Shown here piece after piece: positions 9,044 to 17,135 of a DNA stretch of 64,000 bases. The first letter of the stretch is position 1; every line of letters begins with the position of its first letter. Origin of the DNA: Saprospiraceae bacterium (GTDB lineage Bacteria > Bacteroidota > Bacteroidia > Chitinophagales > Saprospiraceae); the NCBI GenBank assembly GCA_019638455.1, contig JAHBTU010000001.1, forward strand, positions 759,501 through 823,500, written 5' to 3'. Under the pieces are notes generated by a model that worked only from the letters and a program-made list of their open reading frames with translations, had not been told where the DNA came from and did no database searches. The position numbers were made by a program, and so were the translations under genes.

Positions 9044-10126
9044 TTATGAACAACAATTTCTAACTCCAAATCTTCCAAGTATGCCTCCTCGTATCAAAGT
9101 GCCATTAGGAGAAATATTTGAGTATCTTTTCCAAGAGTTGTCGCGGCCCGCGCATCCACCATTGTAATGGCCAAAAACGATTGGATTGGTTAGAGATGCG
9201 GCTAAATGGTCATACAAAGATTTTGCAAAGTTGTTAATTCCTTCGGCGGTATTGCACCCATGCAAATAAAAGACTACGTTGTTTGACAACGTCAAAGTAG
9301 GAATGTCGCCAACTGTTCGACCACCATTTCCCCTTGAAGTTGGGTCAACTGGTGTGTTATATAATCCAACTGCTCCAAAAGGATCTGTTCCGAAAAAACC
9401 ATAGCTGCCGCTATGTCCGAATATATGAACAGTTTCGATCGGAAGCCCTAAGCATGTATTAGCTGATTGTATTGCTGAAATTATGCCTGCGCCAGTGTCG
9501 TAAGCTGAATCTCCTACTCTTGGCTGACATGGCGATGCTGTCGTTGCTGCAATTGCTCTGATTGCCCTTGCCCAGCGAGTTGCTTGGCAAGAAAAGTGAT
9601 TCCGATGGCTGGAGATGCTGGCGTTTTGATACAGACAAAGCCTTGCATTTGGCCGGGTGGGAGTGGGGGTTTCGAAGTCAAGAGTTTCAAACATTTCCAT
9701 TTCGGAAGAAACACTCCGCTGAGGCACGGCGCAACTGGTTTGCGGATCAGGGGGGATGTAGTTTGGCCTGTGCCCTCCCCTAAGTTCGGGTCTTACTAAT
9801 TGATCCCGAATCCGTAACCATTCTTGGGAAAGCGTATGAAAATTCGGCTCCCCTTTTTGTATCAATCGCCCGTTTCGTTCCGGGTGGCGACGGAAAAAAA
9901 CCAGGTCGGACAGGCGGTTTTCATTGCGGTTGCCTGCTGCTATGGCCGCCTGAACGGCTGCTCTTTCTTGCGCGAGGTTTGCCAAAGAGGGGAATTCCTC
10001 ATCCTGTAGTCTCAAAGGTTGAAAAGGCAGATAGCGTTGGCTCCTATTGGCGGAGTGCTTGCAACCGCAGGAATGAGATGCTTGGGCAGTGCCGGTTTCC
10101 AAAATTTCGTCAATCAAAGTCCTCAT
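9044..10126 (-). CDS. Tagged caspase-fold/DUF4347-like protein
   Basis: A 360-aa protein. The start is the ATG at 10126; the open frame reaches a TTG two codons upstream. The N-terminus (MRTLIDEIL...CGC) is nearly the same as that of the product at 11025-11732, although the two proteins differ afterwards. The C-terminal half has HIFGHSGSYG (His about 238) and FYLHGCNTAEG (Cys about 291) separated by about 50 residues, followed by a FAKSLYDHLA helix. This is the His/Cys dyad layout of clan CD peptidases and of DUF4347/CHAT-like proteins. Peptidase activity is inferred from these motifs only. The gene lies between the amidohydrolase (46-base gap) and the 195-aa orphan, probably in one operon. 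Confidence 0.75.
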   Translation of the reverse strand: MRTLIDEILETGTAQASHSCGCKHSANRSQRYLPFQPLRLQDEEFPSLANLAQERAAVQAAIAAGNRNENRLSDLVFFRRHPERNGRLIQKGEPNFHTLSQEWLRIRDQLVRPELRGGHRPNYIPPDPQTSCAVPQRSVSSEMEMFETLDFETPTPTRPNARLCLYQNASISSHRNHFSCQATRWARAIRAIAATTASPCQPRVGDSAYDTGAGIISAIQSANTCLGLPIETVHIFGHSGSYGFFGTDPFGAVGLYNTPVDPTSRGNGGRTVGDIPTLTLSNNVVFYLHGCNTAEGINNFAKSLYDHLAASLTNPIVFGHYNGGCAGRDNSWKRYSNISPNGTLIRGGILGRFGVRNCCS

Positions 10127-10178
10127 GGTCAAAGATTTTACTCAACCTTGAAAGGCTGGAAAGTGAAAAAATAAAGTT

Positions 10179-11006
10179 TCAAACCACCACCCTATTTCGC
10201 AGCCAGGGGTCGGTGGCAACAGGCAGACCGGAGGCAGGCGCAGCGTACAAAAGTTTGGTTTTCAGAGGTTGTCGCCGCACATTTGAAATGAGGCGCAGGA
10301 AATTCCCGCCCAACACCATCGCCTCCTCTTTTGGCGGAAAGTGCAGTGCAAAGACTTTTTCCAATTCTACCCCCGGATGTAGCCACGGGCCATCCGAGCC
10401 AAACAGGATTTTGTGCGCCCCCGCCCGTTTGGCAGCCATTTCCAGCAAATCGAAACGCCGGATGCCAGAGGTGTCGGTAAATACGTTCGGGTGACGCTCC
10501 AGCATGGGGATAAAATTCAGTTGCGCCTTCCAGTCGTCGGCAAAACTGCTGAGGTGCGGGATGATGAAATTCACGTCGGGGTATTCGGTCGCCACCAATT
10601 CCACCGTAGCAATCTCGCCCGTGGGGTCGTACAGAATCGGCAACCCGAAAGCCCGCGCCGCTTCGCAAATCTCCCGCGTGATACGCGCATCGTGACGGTG
10701 GACTTTGATGCCGCAAAAATTAAACTCCTGCACGGCTCTTTTCACCATCTCAAACACCCGCCCGGCATCACGTTCGGGGTGAATGAAGGCAAAGCCAAAA
10801 AACTGTTCGGGGTGCTCATTCACCAACTTTGCCACATATCCGTTCGCCCAAGCGTAGTCGGAATGGAAGGCCGCGAACAGGTTGGTTTTGTGTATGCCCG
10901 CTTCTTTCGACCAGCGCATGAACTTAGTCAAATCGGCGCGGGTGTCCCATGGGCCGACCAGCCCGTCGCCGGGGCCATAGTGGCAGTGGCAGTCAATGAT
11001 GAGCAT
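10179..11006 (-). CDS. Amidohydrolase 2 family metal-dependent hydrolase
   Basis: A 275-aa TIM-barrel hydrolase. The metal-binding DCHCHYG (HxH) is at the N-terminus, then FGFAFIHPE, CGIKVHRH at the fourth strand, FIIPHLSSF with a metal-ligand His, and LFGSDGPWLHPG supplying the catalytic Asp. This order is that of the Amidohydrolase_2 family, which includes decarboxylases and lactone or amide hydrolases acting in the cytoplasm. The substrate is unknown. It starts at an ATG 18 bases after the stop of the upstream Cys-rich tagged protein and belongs to the minus-strand cluster. The last ~35 residues (RRQPLKTKLLYAAPAS onward) extend beyond the usual barrel and are Leu/Ala/Arg-rich. Confidence 0.87.
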   Translation of the reverse strand: MLIIDCHCHYGPGDGLVGPWDTRADLTKFMRWSKEAGIHKTNLFAAFHSDYAWANGYVAKLVNEHPEQFFGFAFIHPERDAGRVFEMVKRAVQEFNFCGIKVHRHDARITREICEAARAFGLPILYDPTGEIATVELVATEYPDVNFIIPHLSSFADDWKAQLNFIPMLERHPNVFTDTSGIRRFDLLEMAAKRAGAHKILFGSDGPWLHPGVELEKVFALHFPPKEEAMVLGGNFLRLISNVRRQPLKTKLLYAAPASGLPVATDPWLRNRVVV

Positions 11007-11024
11007 GGTGTTCTTTTGTTCGGG

Positions 11025-11732
11025 TTAGTACAACTCGTTCTCTCCCAACTCACCCATGTTGCCAGTGAACGCAACGTGTATCCTGAACTTCTGGTCGTCG
11101 CTCATGCGGCTGGGCGAGATATTGGGTGCGACGATGTTGCCGTCGCCGTCCAAATAGTTGCCCTGGCCGTCACGAATCATCCAGTAGCCGGTAGCCGTAT
11201 GCACCCAGTTCTGGTCGGTGCCTTTTCTGCGTGGATTTGGGCGCATAAACCGAATCCGTTCATTGCCCTTGTCGTCTATCATTTTCCAGCCCCGGCCTGA
11301 AGTAGCCGTCATTATGCGCCAGCCTTTTGGTATTTTTCTTTTAACTTGATTGGGCGATTGGCCAAAAAACTGACGCGTAGGGTTAGGGATGTTGCTAAAA
11401 TTGCCTGCCGGAAAAACATAACTGCTTTCCCCCTCCATTTCCACATCCAACGGCCAATCGTGCCGCAACTGCCGTCGCCGCCGCCAATAGGTGTGAAAAT
11501 CATCATCGCCATACTCAAACTCGGCCTCCTTTTTTGCCTTGCATTGGGCGCAACCACACTGGGTCGAATGTATTTCTGCTGCTCCGAGGCGTTGCCGCCG
11601 TCTTTCTTTCCAATGCGGATAGAGGTCGGATGCTGGCACCGCCTTTTGGGCACAGGCTGCGCATCCGCACCCACCGGCATGGCGGCTACCCGATGTTTCT
11701 TGCGATAAAATTTCGTCGAGCAGGGTTTTCAT
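11025..11732 (-). CDS. Cys-rich tagged protein with internal repeat, function unknown
   Basis: A 235-aa protein. The N-terminal tag MKTLLDEIL (1-9), followed by CGCAAC (22-27), matches the tag of the caspase-like protein at 9044-10126. A second copy of the Cys motif, CGCAQC (59-64), is each time followed by an aromatic/Arg stretch (HWKERRRQRL at 40-49, YWRRRRQLR at 82-90), so the first 90 residues are an internal duplication. The four-cysteine motifs could bind metal. The rest (GRGWKMIDDKGNE, GYWMIRDGQGN) looks like short beta repeats ending in FTGNMGELGENELY. The start overlaps the end of the PLP-enzyme gene by 47 bases in another frame, which supports translational coupling. No known family was recognised. 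Confidence 0.78.
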   Translation of the reverse strand: MKTLLDEILSQETSGSRHAGGCGCAACAQKAVPASDLYPHWKERRRQRLGAAEIHSTQCGCAQCKAKKEAEFEYGDDDFHTYWRRRRQLRHDWPLDVEMEGESSYVFPAGNFSNIPNPTRQFFGQSPNQVKRKIPKGWRIMTATSGRGWKMIDDKGNERIRFMRPNPRRKGTDQNWVHTATGYWMIRDGQGNYLDGDGNIVAPNISPSRMSDDQKFRIHVAFTGNMGELGENELY

Positions 11733-12816
11733 AATTGTGATGTTTTAGAAATGGAGACTTCTGAGTCGCTGCAAAAAATGCCCGGCAGGCGCGTTCGATA
11801 TCTTCTTCCGAATGACGCGCATTGAGAATCCAACAAAGTTTCGCGCCTTTTCCGTGCGCCAACACTGGCACAGTTCGGATGCCTTTTTTCCACAAATTGG
11901 CGTGCATACGCCTCGTCTGTTCTTCGTCAAGGTTGGTCACAGTCTGCACCGGAAAAAAACCGCCCTTCGTTTCAAACCCATTTTGTGCCATGTATTCTTT
12001 GAAAAAAATGATATTTTGAAACAACTTTTCTCGCAGTTCATCGCCAAAAGCAGCATTCAATCGAAGTGCGTTTTTCCCTGCCGCCAGTGCCGCCGCCGAG
12101 GGTGGGCTGGAATTGATGCGGATTTCGCTGCGCATTTTGAACTTCTGAATTTCGCGCTCTGAGCCGCACAGCGCCGCCAACGGAGCGCCAAAGGCTTTAG
12201 CCAAAGAAGTGATGGCGACAACCCGTTCGCTTTTGACATTCAGGTACTTGAGCAAACCAACACCGCCATAGCCATAGGGCATAGTTGCGCCGGGTTTTCG
12301 CCCCAAAATCCCCAGTGCTTGCGTATCGTCCACCACCAGCAAACCATCGAAGGGTTCGATGATGTGCAGGTAGTCGTGCAATGGCGAGGCTTTTCCGCAA
12401 AACGGACACCAGCCGTCGGTGACAATAACAGGCTTCTGTTTTGCGCCCAATGATATTCCGATGAGCCGGTGCAACGAGGCTGCACATTGGTGCCGGAATT
12501 TTACTGTCAGCACTCCTTTCCCCGCTGCCCGCTCTACCCCCCATGCGCCCACCCGATAGAGTTGGGCATCGGCGAACACAACGTGCTTGCGGCTGTCGAG
12601 TCCGCCAAACCAGTCCCAAAACAAGTGGAGCGTGGAGGGCGCGACCACTCCATCTGCCAGTCCTTGTAGCCGGGCGATGGACTTGCCCAGCGCAACAGCG
12701 GCAGGTGGTTCGAAGAAAGCAGCGGGTGCTCCTGTGGTCAGAGCATCCCAATCACGGAGTTCCCCGCTGCAGTGTTGCATTCCCAAATAGAGGGAAGAAC
12801 TAAAATCCCGTTTCAT
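11686..12816 (-). CDS. PLP-dependent enzyme, alpha-oxoamine-synthase-like fold
   Basis: A 376-aa fold-type I pyridoxal-phosphate enzyme. VITSLAKAFGAPLA (about 200-214) carries the likely Schiff-base lysine (K207), in the place of the S-K-x-x-G-G motif of 8-amino-7-oxononanoate synthase and related enzymes. LLVVDDTQALGILG (about 159-172) fits the VDExHSxGxxG strand with the cofactor-pyridine Asp at 163; the usual His is replaced. Such enzymes condense amino acids with acyl-thioesters or act as aminotransferases; the substrate here is unknown. Its ATG overlaps the upstream 760-aa gene's stop (ATGA), and its 3' end overlaps the next gene by 47 bases. No biotin genes are nearby, so a bioF role is unlikely. 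Confidence 0.85.
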   Translation of the reverse strand: MKRDFSSSLYLGMQHCSGELRDWDALTTGAPAAFFEPPAAVALGKSIARLQGLADGVVAPSTLHLFWDWFGGLDSRKHVVFADAQLYRVGAWGVERAAGKGVLTVKFRHQCAASLHRLIGISLGAKQKPVIVTDGWCPFCGKASPLHDYLHIIEPFDGLLVVDDTQALGILGRKPGATMPYGYGGVGLLKYLNVKSERVVAITSLAKAFGAPLAALCGSEREIQKFKMRSEIRINSSPPSAAALAAGKNALRLNAAFGDELREKLFQNIIFFKEYMAQNGFETKGGFFPVQTVTNLDEEQTRRMHANLWKKGIRTVPVLAHGKGAKLCWILNARHSEEDIERACRAFFAATQKSPFLKHHNYENPARRNFIARNIG

Positions 12817-15095
12817 TTGACTGCTGCCGCGGCGGCGGATTTTTTCATTTGACCATTGCCATTTTGTTGTTCGGCCAGACGGCGGAGCAAGTGAACGGAT
12901 GGCTGTTGAGCATCTACCCGCTGGCCTGCTATCACGCCATCGGCGCTGAGATCAACACCAGTGACGGCGCGGTAGGAGTGGATGTAGCCTTGTATTTCGA
13001 GCCGCCAGAAATTGGCCCAACTGGCTGCTGCGGAAGAACGGTTCGACGGGTCAGCCCAGTTGCCGAAGCGAATGGAGAGCAGGATTTTTTCGCCGAAAAT
13101 TGCCAGATAGTTGAAATGCAAAACAGACGTTTTGGTGTGCCCCAACAGTTGGTTGAGCGCCGCGACTCTGTCCATCCAGGGTTCTGGATATGCGACCATG
13201 ATGCGCGTGGGCAGAAATTCTCTGAACTCCGGTCGTGCCAGCAACCACTGTTCCATGAGCATTTCGGCGCGTGCGGTGGAAGGCAAATCGCCGTATTGGT
13301 TGTGGGCGCCTTCGCTGAGGATGAGGTGCGTTTCCCGCAGGCCATTGAGGATGGGGAACCCGTCGGGCTGCACCGTCATGTCGTCTGCCTGTTTGTAGAA
13401 ACGGCTTACCAAGTTCAGTAGCGTATGGAACGCCTCGATGAATTTTGAGCGCGGGTCTGCAAATCGCATATCCTTGGCCGCCTCGCCTTTGAGCGTAATG
13501 CCGTAGTGGTGATTGTACTCGTAGGCACGGCGGCGGACGCTGAGACGGTGCTGGTGGTCTTGGATATAGCCCCACATCAGGTTGTTGAGCGGGCGGAGCG
13601 GGTCAATCTCGAGATTGGCCAACGGGTCTATTTTGCCGGGGCCGCGAATGTTTTGGAAGCGGCGGCTCACGGCATTCAAGCCTTGCACCATCATGCTTTC
13701 TTCGTGCCAATACGACCAGATGAGTTCGAGGAAACAGGGTCTTGACAGTTTTTCGCTGATAAGGCCGTAGCAGGTATCCGCTTTCGTATTACTGGCGAAG
13801 TAAGCGTCGAAGGCATCTTCAAAAGTTGAAACTTTGAGTCCCTCGTTGGAGAGTTTCCTTCTTATGACTGCCAGATATGGAATTATCGAGGAACCGCCAT
13901 TGACTTTCTCTTTGTATTCGTTGAAAAATTTTGACAATTGTGTTTCGTCCGGCACGCCGTCCACAAGACGCACGCTTTTTCGCAGATCTTCAATATCATC
14001 GCTTGTAAAACGTCCATCAACCATGCAGTTGACCATCACGAAAGCTTCGGTAGCGATTTTCACAGCCCGGTAAGCATCCACGTTCATAAAGGGTGACGAA
14101 CGGCGGTTATTAAGTGCGGGGGCTTTTTCTTTCAATTTTTCATTCGGTGTGTAAGTGTCTGCCCCGCAAAAAACAGTCTCCATGTAGTTGAAGAACTTGG
14201 TGAAGGAGAGTTCGTCTGCGCCTTTTTTAATTAAAACCCAGAGTGCTACGTCATCGGTGAAAAACTGTCCGGCAGGTTGGAGCTGGGTTTTGAACGTACT
14301 GGTGAGGTTGGCCGCGAGTGTGTTGGTCAGGTTTGCGAGGCTGTCCGTGAGTTCGTCCGTTGCTCTGCCGATGGGGCTGGCGACCTCTCCGCCAGTAGCC
14401 GATTCAGGAATAAAGGTTAATTCATAGTTTAACCTCAGTTCGTCATTGAAAGACTTAAAAAGTTCGTCATTCTCTGTGATTCCAAAAAAGAAGGGGTTGT
14501 CGCTATTTAAGTTTTCATCTGATGATGGTAGGCTGAGTTCTGGATACAGCACAGCTGGAATTAAAGGGTCTATAGAAGCGTGAGATAAGTCAGACGTAAC
14601 TGCGTGAAATTTAATTTTTATTGTCCACTTAAAAGCAAACACGTTGCTTGAGTCAGTATTAGTGAAAGTTGCTAAAACTTGCAGTGAAGAGTTCGGAAGG
14701 TCAGGGGCTGCTGGAGGTATGGCAATATCATGAAAGATTAATTCTAAATTGTCGTCAGTGAACACCTCCGTCTCCAACACTTTTGTGATTTGCTTGATTC
14801 GGTCTTCATCAGTAATCTTTTGGCCAAGAGGGGGCTTGGGCGTAGTGTCAGGAAAGTGTTTATCCAATCCAACGGCCAAGTCACGAAGGCTGCCAAAACT
14901 GGAGGCCTCGCTGTCCTCAATGCCCACCATAAATGACAATTCGGAGGTGAAAGGTGTTGAAGCGCCAATAGTGGCATGGTTAATATCGAAATTCAGCGAA
15001 CTCAGGTTGAAGTCTATTGATAAGTCTGGAATAGCCGGAATTGCATCTGTAAAATGCTTGTACCTGAGCCGCAGATTTGAAAAGTTAGCAGGCAT
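12813..15095 (-). CDS. Large cluster protein of unknown function (760 aa)
   Basis: The largest product of the cluster. It has no signal peptide or membrane helix. The first ~250 residues are polar and strand-rich (NLRLRYKHF, LSIDFNLSSLNFDI). The C-terminal half is helical and rich in His, Trp and Tyr, with conspicuous runs such as FWSYWHEES-like IWSYWHEESMM, RRRAYEYNHHYG, EGAHNQYGDLP, YPEPWMDRV and EIQGYIHSYRAVTGVDL; this part looks like an ordered, conserved domain. I believe I have seen similar blocks in uncharacterised proteins from other phyla but cannot name a family. The start is the ATG at 15095, 13 bases after the peptidase stop; an in-frame ATG at 15122 would overlap it. It ends in a Lys/Ala-rich tail and an ATGA overlap with the PLP gene. 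Confidence 0.82.
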   Translation of the reverse strand: MPANFSNLRLRYKHFTDAIPAIPDLSIDFNLSSLNFDINHATIGASTPFTSELSFMVGIEDSEASSFGSLRDLAVGLDKHFPDTTPKPPLGQKITDEDRIKQITKVLETEVFTDDNLELIFHDIAIPPAAPDLPNSSLQVLATFTNTDSSNVFAFKWTIKIKFHAVTSDLSHASIDPLIPAVLYPELSLPSSDENLNSDNPFFFGITENDELFKSFNDELRLNYELTFIPESATGGEVASPIGRATDELTDSLANLTNTLAANLTSTFKTQLQPAGQFFTDDVALWVLIKKGADELSFTKFFNYMETVFCGADTYTPNEKLKEKAPALNNRRSSPFMNVDAYRAVKIATEAFVMVNCMVDGRFTSDDIEDLRKSVRLVDGVPDETQLSKFFNEYKEKVNGGSSIIPYLAVIRRKLSNEGLKVSTFEDAFDAYFASNTKADTCYGLISEKLSRPCFLELIWSYWHEESMMVQGLNAVSRRFQNIRGPGKIDPLANLEIDPLRPLNNLMWGYIQDHQHRLSVRRRAYEYNHHYGITLKGEAAKDMRFADPRSKFIEAFHTLLNLVSRFYKQADDMTVQPDGFPILNGLRETHLILSEGAHNQYGDLPSTARAEMLMEQWLLARPEFREFLPTRIMVAYPEPWMDRVAALNQLLGHTKTSVLHFNYLAIFGEKILLSIRFGNWADPSNRSSAAASWANFWRLEIQGYIHSYRAVTGVDLSADGVIAGQRVDAQQPSVHLLRRLAEQQNGNGQMKKSAAAAAVK

Positions 15096-15108
15096 GGTTG
15101 AAAATTTT

Positions 15109-16341
15109 TTAATGGTTAACAATTTTCATCAACGCCCATTGCCGCAGCACTTGCGTCAGCAGGCGGTTTTCCTCGTCGGGCGACATCGCCGAGTCCGATC
15201 GGGCTTGTCCCACGGTGGCGAACACCAGCCCCGGGCGGGCTTTGTAAATCGCATCGGGCTGTTGCTGCCAAAGTCGGTGCAGTCGTCGCAACTGCCCCGG
15301 CTGTCGCGTGGCGATGGGAAAAACTTCCCGGAAAGCCTCGCCATGCAGCGAAGTGGGCCGATGGTTGAGCACGAGCTGCGCAAAATGCGGCAGTGTCTTG
15401 CTCAGCACCCGAAGGAGGTCGCGCTGCGCCGGCTTGATGGCGTTGGTGGGGTACATTTGTTCCCAGAGACTCTCCAACCTATCCCACTGCGGGTCGGGGT
15501 AGAGCGCCCTGCCAAAAGCGAGGCTGATTTTCACCCGAATCCACGGGAATGGGTGTGGGTCGCCATCGGGCATTCGGAACACGAAATAAGATGGCAGACT
15601 GACCACATTTATCAGTCCTGTGGTGGCGCTGATGCCGATAGTCGCTACACTCCACACATCGGAAAGGATTTCCGAAATCCAGAGTTCGTACAGTTTCCAA
15701 GCCGTCTGTCGCGTCGGTTCCGCCATCGCCTTTTGTTCCAGTAGAGGTTTGAGCGATGGAATCAGTCCCAGCAACGCAGCACCCTGATGACCAACTTCGT
15801 GTACCAGCGAGGAGCCAATGCCGCTACCGACCATCCGCTCGCGCGGGACACGAATAATGGCCACTGGATTCTCTTTTCCCCCCGGTAGGCGCGTCCGGGC
15901 GCGGCGAATAGCCGCTCCGTGTCCCCGGTCGAGATAACATACCAGTTCGGGTGCTTCGTAATAGTCATCGTTCAGACGCAGGGCATCGCGGGCGAAAACG
16001 TCCAGCCCCGATATCCACACCCCGGTATCGTGTTCGCTGCGCTGGTTGACCACATCGGCAAAAATGTCGAACTGGTCGAGCAGCGAGTTGAACTGCAATT
16101 TGAGGATGCTGTAAGCCGATTGGCACGTGTGAATCGGGCGGCTTCGGTCGTTTTGTATGACCTGAATGAACTGCAACACGCGCTTGCGCAACTGTTCCCG
16201 GCCAACTTTGATGAGCAGGTGGATTTTTCGCAGCGCCTCCGAAGAAGGAGCGGCGGCCATGGCCATCGGCATCGTCCATTCAAAAGGCTGCACCTGTTGC
16301 AACCGCATGAGTAGGGCTTCGGCTTCGGCAATCAATAGCAA
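15109..16341 (-). CDS. HExxH zinc metallopeptidase-like protein
   Basis: A ~410-aa protein with SSLVHEVGHQGAALLG, a zincin HExxH helix (His-181, Glu-182, His-185 from the chosen start). The later WISEILSDVW segment resembles the E-x-x-x-D helix that supplies the third ligand in several HExxH families. No signal peptide is seen. The frame is open to 16491 and overlaps the upstream paralogue gene. I chose the TTG at 16341 because GGAGG lies eight bases before it and the gap to the upstream stop is 17 bases; the ATG at 16308 is the alternative. It lies between the Glu-rich proteins and the 760-aa orphan, so processing of a cluster product is plausible but unproved. Confidence 0.8.
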   Translation of the reverse strand: MLLIAEAEALLMRLQQVQPFEWTMPMAMAAAPSSEALRKIHLLIKVGREQLRKRVLQFIQVIQNDRSRPIHTCQSAYSILKLQFNSLLDQFDIFADVVNQRSEHDTGVWISGLDVFARDALRLNDDYYEAPELVCYLDRGHGAAIRRARTRLPGGKENPVAIIRVPRERMVGSGIGSSLVHEVGHQGAALLGLIPSLKPLLEQKAMAEPTRQTAWKLYELWISEILSDVWSVATIGISATTGLINVVSLPSYFVFRMPDGDPHPFPWIRVKISLAFGRALYPDPQWDRLESLWEQMYPTNAIKPAQRDLLRVLSKTLPHFAQLVLNHRPTSLHGEAFREVFPIATRQPGQLRRLHRLWQQQPDAIYKARPGLVFATVGQARSDSAMSPDEENRLLTQVLRQWALMKIVNH

Positions 16342-16358
16342 CCTGCCATCCTCCGAGG

Positions 16359-17009
16359 TTACACCCCTTGGATGATAATCCGGTTGCCTTGCCTGACCCA
16401 TGTTCCCCGATTTTGGAAAGTGGAATCTGTGTAGTCGCCATGCTGGAATCCCCCATCGGCTGGCATAGGGGAAGGCAGTCCCGGAAACCAACGTTTGCCT
16501 TCTTGCAGGATGATGTTGCGGACGGCGCGGGCGCTCATCGGCTTTCCACTTCTGGCATAAGCTGCGATGCGACGGGAGGCGGCTTTTGCTATGCGGACGA
16601 GCCTTTTGGAGCCTTCAAAACGTTTGTCGCGCGGGCTGGCTCCTTCAAATTCGAGGCCGAGGCCGCGAGCAGCCAAGTTGCCGAGTTGACTGCCGACCTG
16701 CGCACCGGCAGGGCCAAAAAAGCGACCGCCGAGTTTGCTGCCCAGCCCCGGCAAAGCACGTTTGCCAAGTGATTTCAACCCCGCTACCGCTTGGCCTTTC
16801 AGTTGTTGGCCAATAGGAGAGTTGTATAGCGTTTTCGCGCCGCTCCATGCTTTTTTGAGCAGATTTCCGAGAAAATACTCCAACTCTTCCTCGTTTTGGA
16901 TATTCATCAACTCGTGCGCCAGTTCGTTTTCGTACGACTCTTGGCTGAATTCGCCCTCGTACTCGTATTCGGGTTGGAATTCGTATGTTTCCTGATATTC
17001 GTAATTCAT
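16359..17009 (-). CDS. Glu/Tyr-rich glycine-zipper protein B
   Basis: A 216-aa paralogue of the product at 17136-17912. Residues 1-30 alternate Glu with Tyr or Phe (YEYQETYEFQ...). Then comes ELAHELMNIQNEEELEYFLGNLLKK (about 29-53, matching the paralogue), a Gly/Ala-rich stretch about 65-118 with small-x3-small spacing (PGLGSKLGGRFFGPAGAQVG), a basic helical segment about 128-175, and a C-terminal GTWVRQGNRIIIQGV. It has no signal peptide. The glycine-zipper part could insert into or coat a membrane, or pack as an amphipathic core. It is the second gene from the sigma-54 promoter, 126 bases after its paralogue. Glu-rich proteins of this build occur, from memory, in many bacteria without known function. 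Confidence 0.85.
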   Translation of the reverse strand: MNYEYQETYEFQPEYEYEGEFSQESYENELAHELMNIQNEEELEYFLGNLLKKAWSGAKTLYNSPIGQQLKGQAVAGLKSLGKRALPGLGSKLGGRFFGPAGAQVGSQLGNLAARGLGLEFEGASPRDKRFEGSKRLVRIAKAASRRIAAYARSGKPMSARAVRNIILQEGKRWFPGLPSPMPADGGFQHGDYTDSTFQNRGTWVRQGNRIIIQGV

Positions 17010-17135
17010 TGGTTGAAAAATTTTGTTGGTGAACGAATAGGCTGCCCTGTGCGCGATGAGCAGTTGCGGTCATCGTGCTGGCACCGATTTTTTGAAAAAA
17101 TACCTAAGTGAAAAAATGGACAACCGGGTGCGACG

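Noticed and set aside
10413..11300. Plus-strand open frame of 295 codons
   Set aside because: Antisense to the amidohydrolase and Cys-rich genes, whose motifs are clear; codon pattern reflects the complementary strand.
11686..12816. bioF (biotin synthesis) assignment for the PLP enzyme
   Set aside because: No other biotin gene is nearby, the conserved His is missing and the gene is locked into an unrelated cluster by overlaps.
14749..15744. Plus-strand open frame of 331 codons
   Set aside because: Antisense to the peptidase and 760-aa genes; no family features.
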